The notes below the pieces were generated by a model. That model was not told the DNA's origin, made no database searches, and worked only from the letters and a program-made list of their open reading frames with translations. Position numbers and translations under genes: made by a program. A stretch of DNA of 9,680 nt from JBDSYA01 sp039925865 (lineage in GTDB: Bacteria; Bacteroidota; Ignavibacteria; Tepidaquicellales; Tepidaquicellaceae), in the NCBI GenBank assembly GCA_039925865.1, contig JBDSYA010000171.1, positions 1 to 9,680 on the forward strand, written 5' to 3'. Below are positions 6,317-9,680 of this stretch, piece after piece; position 1 is the first letter of the stretch; each line of letters begins with the position of its first letter.

Positions 6317-7261
6317 TTATGTATTAATTTTTCTCAACTCGGTTAAGAAATATTTATGTTTGTTTTCCCGGTAAATATCATTTTTACCAAAAACTTTTTT
6401 AGTTTCCTCCGCAATTAATATTAAGTGAGAATTAATAATGGCTAAAGTTTTAAGAATATAAGTTTGAGAGGCACCGTAATTTTTTCTGAAAAAATTTATC
6501 ATACTAATTACAAATCTTCCGTACAGCCAATAGTCATCTGATGTTTTAAAGCTAGCTCCGCCAAGATGAGTTATTTTAATATTTGTGTCGACAGCCAGTG
6601 CATATTTTTTATTCATCTGATAACTCAGATCAACATCTTCAAAAAATAAGTCGTAACTTTCATCCATTCCTCCGGCTTCTGCAAGAAATTTTGTCCTGGT
6701 AAGAAAAAATGCACACGGAATTTGTTCAACGTGTTCAAGCTTATGTGAATTTACGTTTACCATATTATAAAAATACTTATTTACAAGAGGTTTAAATTTA
6801 ATTAACAGCTTGCCAAAAACAGAATAAAAAAAAATAAACTGTAATGTCGTGGGATATTTTTGAAAGTATTGGCTTTGAAATTTACCGTCTTCACCTAAAA
6901 GTAACGGACATACTGCTCCAAGTTTTTCATTTTGGTTCAGATCAGAAATCAAAGTTTCCAATACGGGTTCAGTAAAAAATATATCCGGATTCATTATCAG
7001 GGCAAAATTTCCCGATGCCTCTTCAATGGCCCTGTTATTGGCAAATGAAAACCCTTTTTTTTGGCTGAGATAAATCGGTTTTAACTTTGTATGGACATAT
7101 GTCAACTCCTTAATTATCACTTTTGAATTGTCAGTTGAATTGTTATCTACTACTATAACTTCAAAGTTTATTTTATTTTCAAATCTGAAGATCGATTCTA
7201 TGCATTTACGCAGTATCTCGCCGGTATTATAATTTACTATTAAAAATGAGACAAGATTCAT
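6317..7261 (-). CDS. GT2-family glycosyltransferase (WbbL/rhamnosyltransferase-like)
   Basis: The protein has 314 residues. GT-A motifs in order are VSFLIVNYNTG (4-14), EVIVVDNNSTD (34-44), KKGFSFANN (68-76), IMNPDIFF (89-96, the metal-binding position written NPD), QIPCAFFLTRTKF (180-192), MDESYDLFFEDVDLSY (199-214) and THLGGAS (231-237). The NPD form together with the HLGGAS element is typical of the WbbL/rhamnosyltransferase branch of GT2, so a deoxyhexose donor is plausible but unproven. A moderately hydrophobic stretch at about 265-285 may contact the membrane. The ATG at 7261 follows the preceding stop by six bases, and the stop at 6317 overlaps an ATA of the next gene's frame, so the gene sits in the middle of the coupled operon. 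Confidence 0.92.
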   Translation of the reverse strand: MNLVSFLIVNYNTGEILRKCIESIFRFENKINFEVIVVDNNSTDNSKVIIKELTYVHTKLKPIYLSQKKGFSFANNRAIEEASGNFALIMNPDIFFTEPVLETLISDLNQNEKLGAVCPLLLGEDGKFQSQYFQKYPTTLQFIFFYSVFGKLLIKFKPLVNKYFYNMVNVNSHKLEHVEQIPCAFFLTRTKFLAEAGGMDESYDLFFEDVDLSYQMNKKYALAVDTNIKITHLGGASFKTSDDYWLYGRFVISMINFFRKNYGASQTYILKTLAIINSHLILIAEETKKVFGKNDIYRENKHKYFLTELRKINT

Positions 7262-7267
7262 AATGTT

Positions 7268-8332
7268 TCAAGATGCAATAATTTTTTCAAATTTGTTAAC
7301 TGACAATTCCCAGTCTAATTTTTTCCGGACATTTTCATAGCCTGACAAAGATATTCTTTTGAGTTCATCATTATGGTTGATTAAGTATTCTGCTCCGTTA
7401 AAAAGTTCTTCTTTATTATCCGGCGAAGTTAAAATTGCCGACTTCATATCTTCAGAATATTCCGGAAGAGCAGCAACTTTGTTACCCAAAACGGCACACT
7501 TGCAGGCCATAGCTTCCGCAGGAGTCAATCCAAATCCTTCATAAATGCTTGTATATAAAAAAATATCTGATCCATTATAAAGCCTTACAATTATATTCTC
7601 ATCCGGGTTTTCAAAAAATTCTACATACTCAGGCATTTGATGGTATTTCGCCATTCCAAAACCCCTGATTTTAAGATCAGGATATTTATTTTTTAATTTA
7701 ACGATTGTTTCAATGGCTGCTATTGAATTTTTGTTCTCGAGAATATGATCGGTAAACAATATTTTTATTGGCTCACTAAATTGTTTTGAGGGATTATTAA
7801 AAACAGTAAAGTCTATTCCGTTTAAAATAACTTCAGAGTCAACTCCGAATTTTTCGTTTAGAAAATTTCTTAAATAATTTGAGACAGTAATTCTTTGCAA
7901 AGGCAATGTATAGCTTTTATCGACGTATTTAATATTAGAATTCCATTTTTCATAATCCTGTATAAGATATAACTTTTTTCCTTTCGAAGAATTTAATTTA
8001 TGAACAATGTATGAAGTTGGCCAAGAAGTTGCAACACTCACGTCAGCATTCCTGACTGTAAAATTATTAAAAACCCACAGAAATTTAATATCAAATTTTT
8101 TTTTATATATATTTTCAGGAATTTTTCTTCCATCAAGAATAAAAGCTTTAGCAGAATTGATCCTATATCGTATGTAATATCTTTTTATCATACCTCGATA
8201 ATTATTGAAAGGAATTATCGGTGAATAAAGAATAACGTCGTGCCCGCGGCTTTTTAAACGGTTAGCATATTCAAATATTACTCTCATACCCCCCGTCCGT
8301 GATATTTCAGGAACTATAAAATTTATTTTCAT
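7268..8332 (-). CDS. GT4-family (GT-B fold) glycosyltransferase
   Basis: This 354-residue enzyme begins MKINFIVPEISRTGGMR, a GT-B N-terminal strand followed by the glycine loop (GG at 14-15). The middle carries LYLIQDYEKW (121-130), ITVSNYLRNFL (148-158) and VILNGIDF (168-175). The C-terminal donor-binding domain has ILENKN (197-202), FGMAKY (225-230) and YEGFGLTPAEAMA (264-276), where E265 and E273 form the EX7E signature of retaining GT4 transferases. The QDYE element recalls rhamnan-type GT4 enzymes such as WsaF, but that similarity is from memory and weak. It probably adds one sugar to the lipid-linked repeat unit in the cytoplasm. Its ATG overlaps the stop of the flippase-GT2 fusion gene as ATGA, so expression should be coupled to that gene. 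Confidence 0.9.
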   Translation of the reverse strand: MKINFIVPEISRTGGMRVIFEYANRLKSRGHDVILYSPIIPFNNYRGMIKRYYIRYRINSAKAFILDGRKIPENIYKKKFDIKFLWVFNNFTVRNADVSVATSWPTSYIVHKLNSSKGKKLYLIQDYEKWNSNIKYVDKSYTLPLQRITVSNYLRNFLNEKFGVDSEVILNGIDFTVFNNPSKQFSEPIKILFTDHILENKNSIAAIETIVKLKNKYPDLKIRGFGMAKYHQMPEYVEFFENPDENIIVRLYNGSDIFLYTSIYEGFGLTPAEAMACKCAVLGNKVAALPEYSEDMKSAILTSPDNKEELFNGAEYLINHNDELKRISLSGYENVRKKLDWELSVNKFEKIIAS

Positions 8333-9680
8333 TTTATTTTCTTATCTGCAAGCTCCCGTACCTTTGTAATATATCTCCTGAAACTAAATGATTGTTTTAA
8401 CTTCGTTTTCAGCTTATAAATAAACGGATGCTTTTTTGTAAAGTCTTCATACTTTTCATTATAAACTTTTTTGTAATTCTTATTGTGATGCTCGCCCGTA
8501 GCATGATAAACTTTTAAACCAGACAGTATCCCATACTTAAGCCCTTTATTGATCACACGGTTAATGTAATCTCCATCTTCCGGGTAGAAAATTCTATTTT
8601 GAAACGTTAACAACTTTCCAATTGTATTATAGACTTCACGTGAAACCATAAAACACCATCCGCCCGTAGGACCAACCAGAAGTTTTATTTTGCCGTCAGC
8701 GTAAAATTCCTCACTATACATTTCTTCAGGATACTTTGCGCCTGTTGTAGTCTCATCCTGAACTACATCCGTAGAAAGATATCCCATCCCGGGAATACTA
8801 TTATAGGCAAATACCATTTGCTGAACCCAGTCTTCGGGAAACATAATAACATCATCATCCACGCCAATTATAAAATCACCTTTTGACATATCTGCGCCGA
8901 GACTTTTAGCATTTATTCCAATATTTTTTTCAGTCCGGATAACTTTAATTCTTTCATTTTCTTGTCGTATTTTATTTAGAAATTCATTCGTTTCGTCTGT
9001 TGAAGCATTATCGATAATAATTAATTCATAATTTATATCTTTCAGTGTTGGCAGCATACTTGAAATACATTGACGTACCAGTCCGAGCCTGTTAAAAGTA
9101 ACGATAAATATACTGATAAGTCCGCCTGAATAATCAGCACCGGTCCTATGCTGCACACTCTTATCACTTTGCTCCCTCATAACCTTCTTCGGAAGAACTT
9201 TCACAATTATTTTTGAAATTAGAATTTTATCTTTTTTTGAAAGATAATCTGAAACAAAAATAAAAATTGTGTAGATAATTATAAACAGCGGGAATAAAAA
9301 AATTAAATATATTATTCCTGAGATCCTTCCGTTGAATGGGAAGAAAAATCTATCAGAAATGTAAAAGATCAAAGCTGTAATTATAATTGATGTAACAGTG
9401 GCGAGGAAAGGTTTAGTATATTTTTCGGAGAAGAGTTTAAATTTATTCTGGCCAAAAAATTCTGCTGAAACATAGTAAATGTATGCGGAAGATATCAGGG
9501 TAGCAATTACATTTCCTACAGCTGCACCTAAGATCCCATAATATTTAATGAGTAAAAAACTTATTAGAATGTTAATTCCCAGATTTATCAAACCTTCCCT
9601 CATTTGAAATTTCGGTATTCCCATATTAGGAATTATAGAATTTCCGGGTGCGGAGATGATCATGTTAATTAACTGACCTG
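8329..9680 (-). CDS. Flippase (Wzx-type) C-terminus fused to GT2 glycosyltransferase (5' partial)
   Basis: The frame is open to the window edge; residues GQLIN precede the ATG at 9663, which is therefore probably internal. Numbering from that Met, residues 1-160 look like the C-terminal part of a polysaccharide flippase of the MATE/Wzx superfamily. PKFQMREGLINLGINI (17-32) and YYGILGAAVGNVIA (41-54) are flippase-like, with four membrane segments at about 24-40, 45-66, 85-103 and 115-138, then a basic tail ending LPKK (157-160). A linker (161-180) leads into a complete GT2 domain: ISIFIVTFNR (183-192), IIIDNASTDE (215-224), GVDDDV (267-272, DXD), GPTGGWCFMVSREVY (331-345), YPEDGDY (360-366) and YHATGEHH (386-393). 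Flippase C-termini are cytoplasmic, so the GT2 domain would face its nucleotide-sugar donors. The first part of the flippase is outside the window. M162 (9180) could be the ancestral start of a separate GT2 gene. Confidence 0.85.
   Translation of the reverse strand, partial: GQLINMIISAPGNSIIPNMGIPKFQMREGLINLGINILISFLLIKYYGILGAAVGNVIATLISSAYIYYVSAEFFGQNKFKLFSEKYTKPFLATVTSIIITALIFYISDRFFFPFNGRISGIIYLIFLFPLFIIIYTIFIFVSDYLSKKDKILISKIIVKVLPKKVMREQSDKSVQHRTGADYSGGLISIFIVTFNRLGLVRQCISSMLPTLKDINYELIIIDNASTDETNEFLNKIRQENERIKVIRTEKNIGINAKSLGADMSKGDFIIGVDDDVIMFPEDWVQQMVFAYNSIPGMGYLSTDVVQDETTTGAKYPEEMYSEEFYADGKIKLLVGPTGGWCFMVSREVYNTIGKLLTFQNRIFYPEDGDYINRVINKGLKYGILSGLKVYHATGEHHNKNYKKVYNEKYEDFTKKHPFIYKLKTKLKQSFSFRRYITKVRELADKKIK

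Overview
The window is about 9.7 kb of AT-rich bacterial DNA in which every supportable gene lies on the minus strand, so transcription runs from high to low coordinates. Long A/T runs, the near absence of Shine-Dalgarno sequences, and the protein style (a Ste24-type M48 protease, a YIP1-type membrane protein, batteries of GT2/GT4 glycosyltransferases) suggest the Bacteroidota/Ignavibacteriota/Chlorobiota (FCB) group. That is an inference from style. No rRNA or other phylogenetic marker is present.

Region 1 (about 2334-9680, still open at the right edge) is a tightly packed surface-polysaccharide assembly operon of seven genes. In transcription order it holds: a fusion of the C-terminal part of a Wzx-type flippase with a GT2 glycosyltransferase (5' end outside the window), a GT4, four GT2 enzymes and a second GT4. 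Spacing is +6 or +2 nt, or overlaps of 1-4 nt (ATGA, ATAA, TAATG), which indicates translational coupling. Together they should build a lipid-linked oligosaccharide (O-antigen, capsule or exopolysaccharide repeat unit) on the cytoplasmic membrane face and flip it. No polymerase, ligase or nucleotide-sugar synthesis gene is visible, so the locus presumably continues upstream.

Region 2 (about 1-2243) is housekeeping or membrane related: nadD (NAD biosynthesis), a YIP1-family membrane protein, and the N-terminal 251 residues of an M48 zinc metalloprotease running off the left edge. The YIP1 stop codon and the protease start codon are directly adjacent (TAAATG). The spacers around nadD (about 90-120 bp) show no convincing promoter or terminator; one contains an 18-bp palindrome.

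Most notable points: (a) one GT2 gene has no ATG/GTG/TTG/CTG start, although its complete catalytic domain is open in frame. The best start is an ATA overlapping the upstream stop as ATAA, which is what one G-to-A change in an ATGA junction would produce. The junction just upstream has the same ATAA arrangement; (b) the flippase-GT2 fusion; (c) a likely tandem duplication of two adjacent GT2 genes. I found no CRISPR array, tRNA, rRNA, insertion sequence or defence system. No wholly new system is evident.
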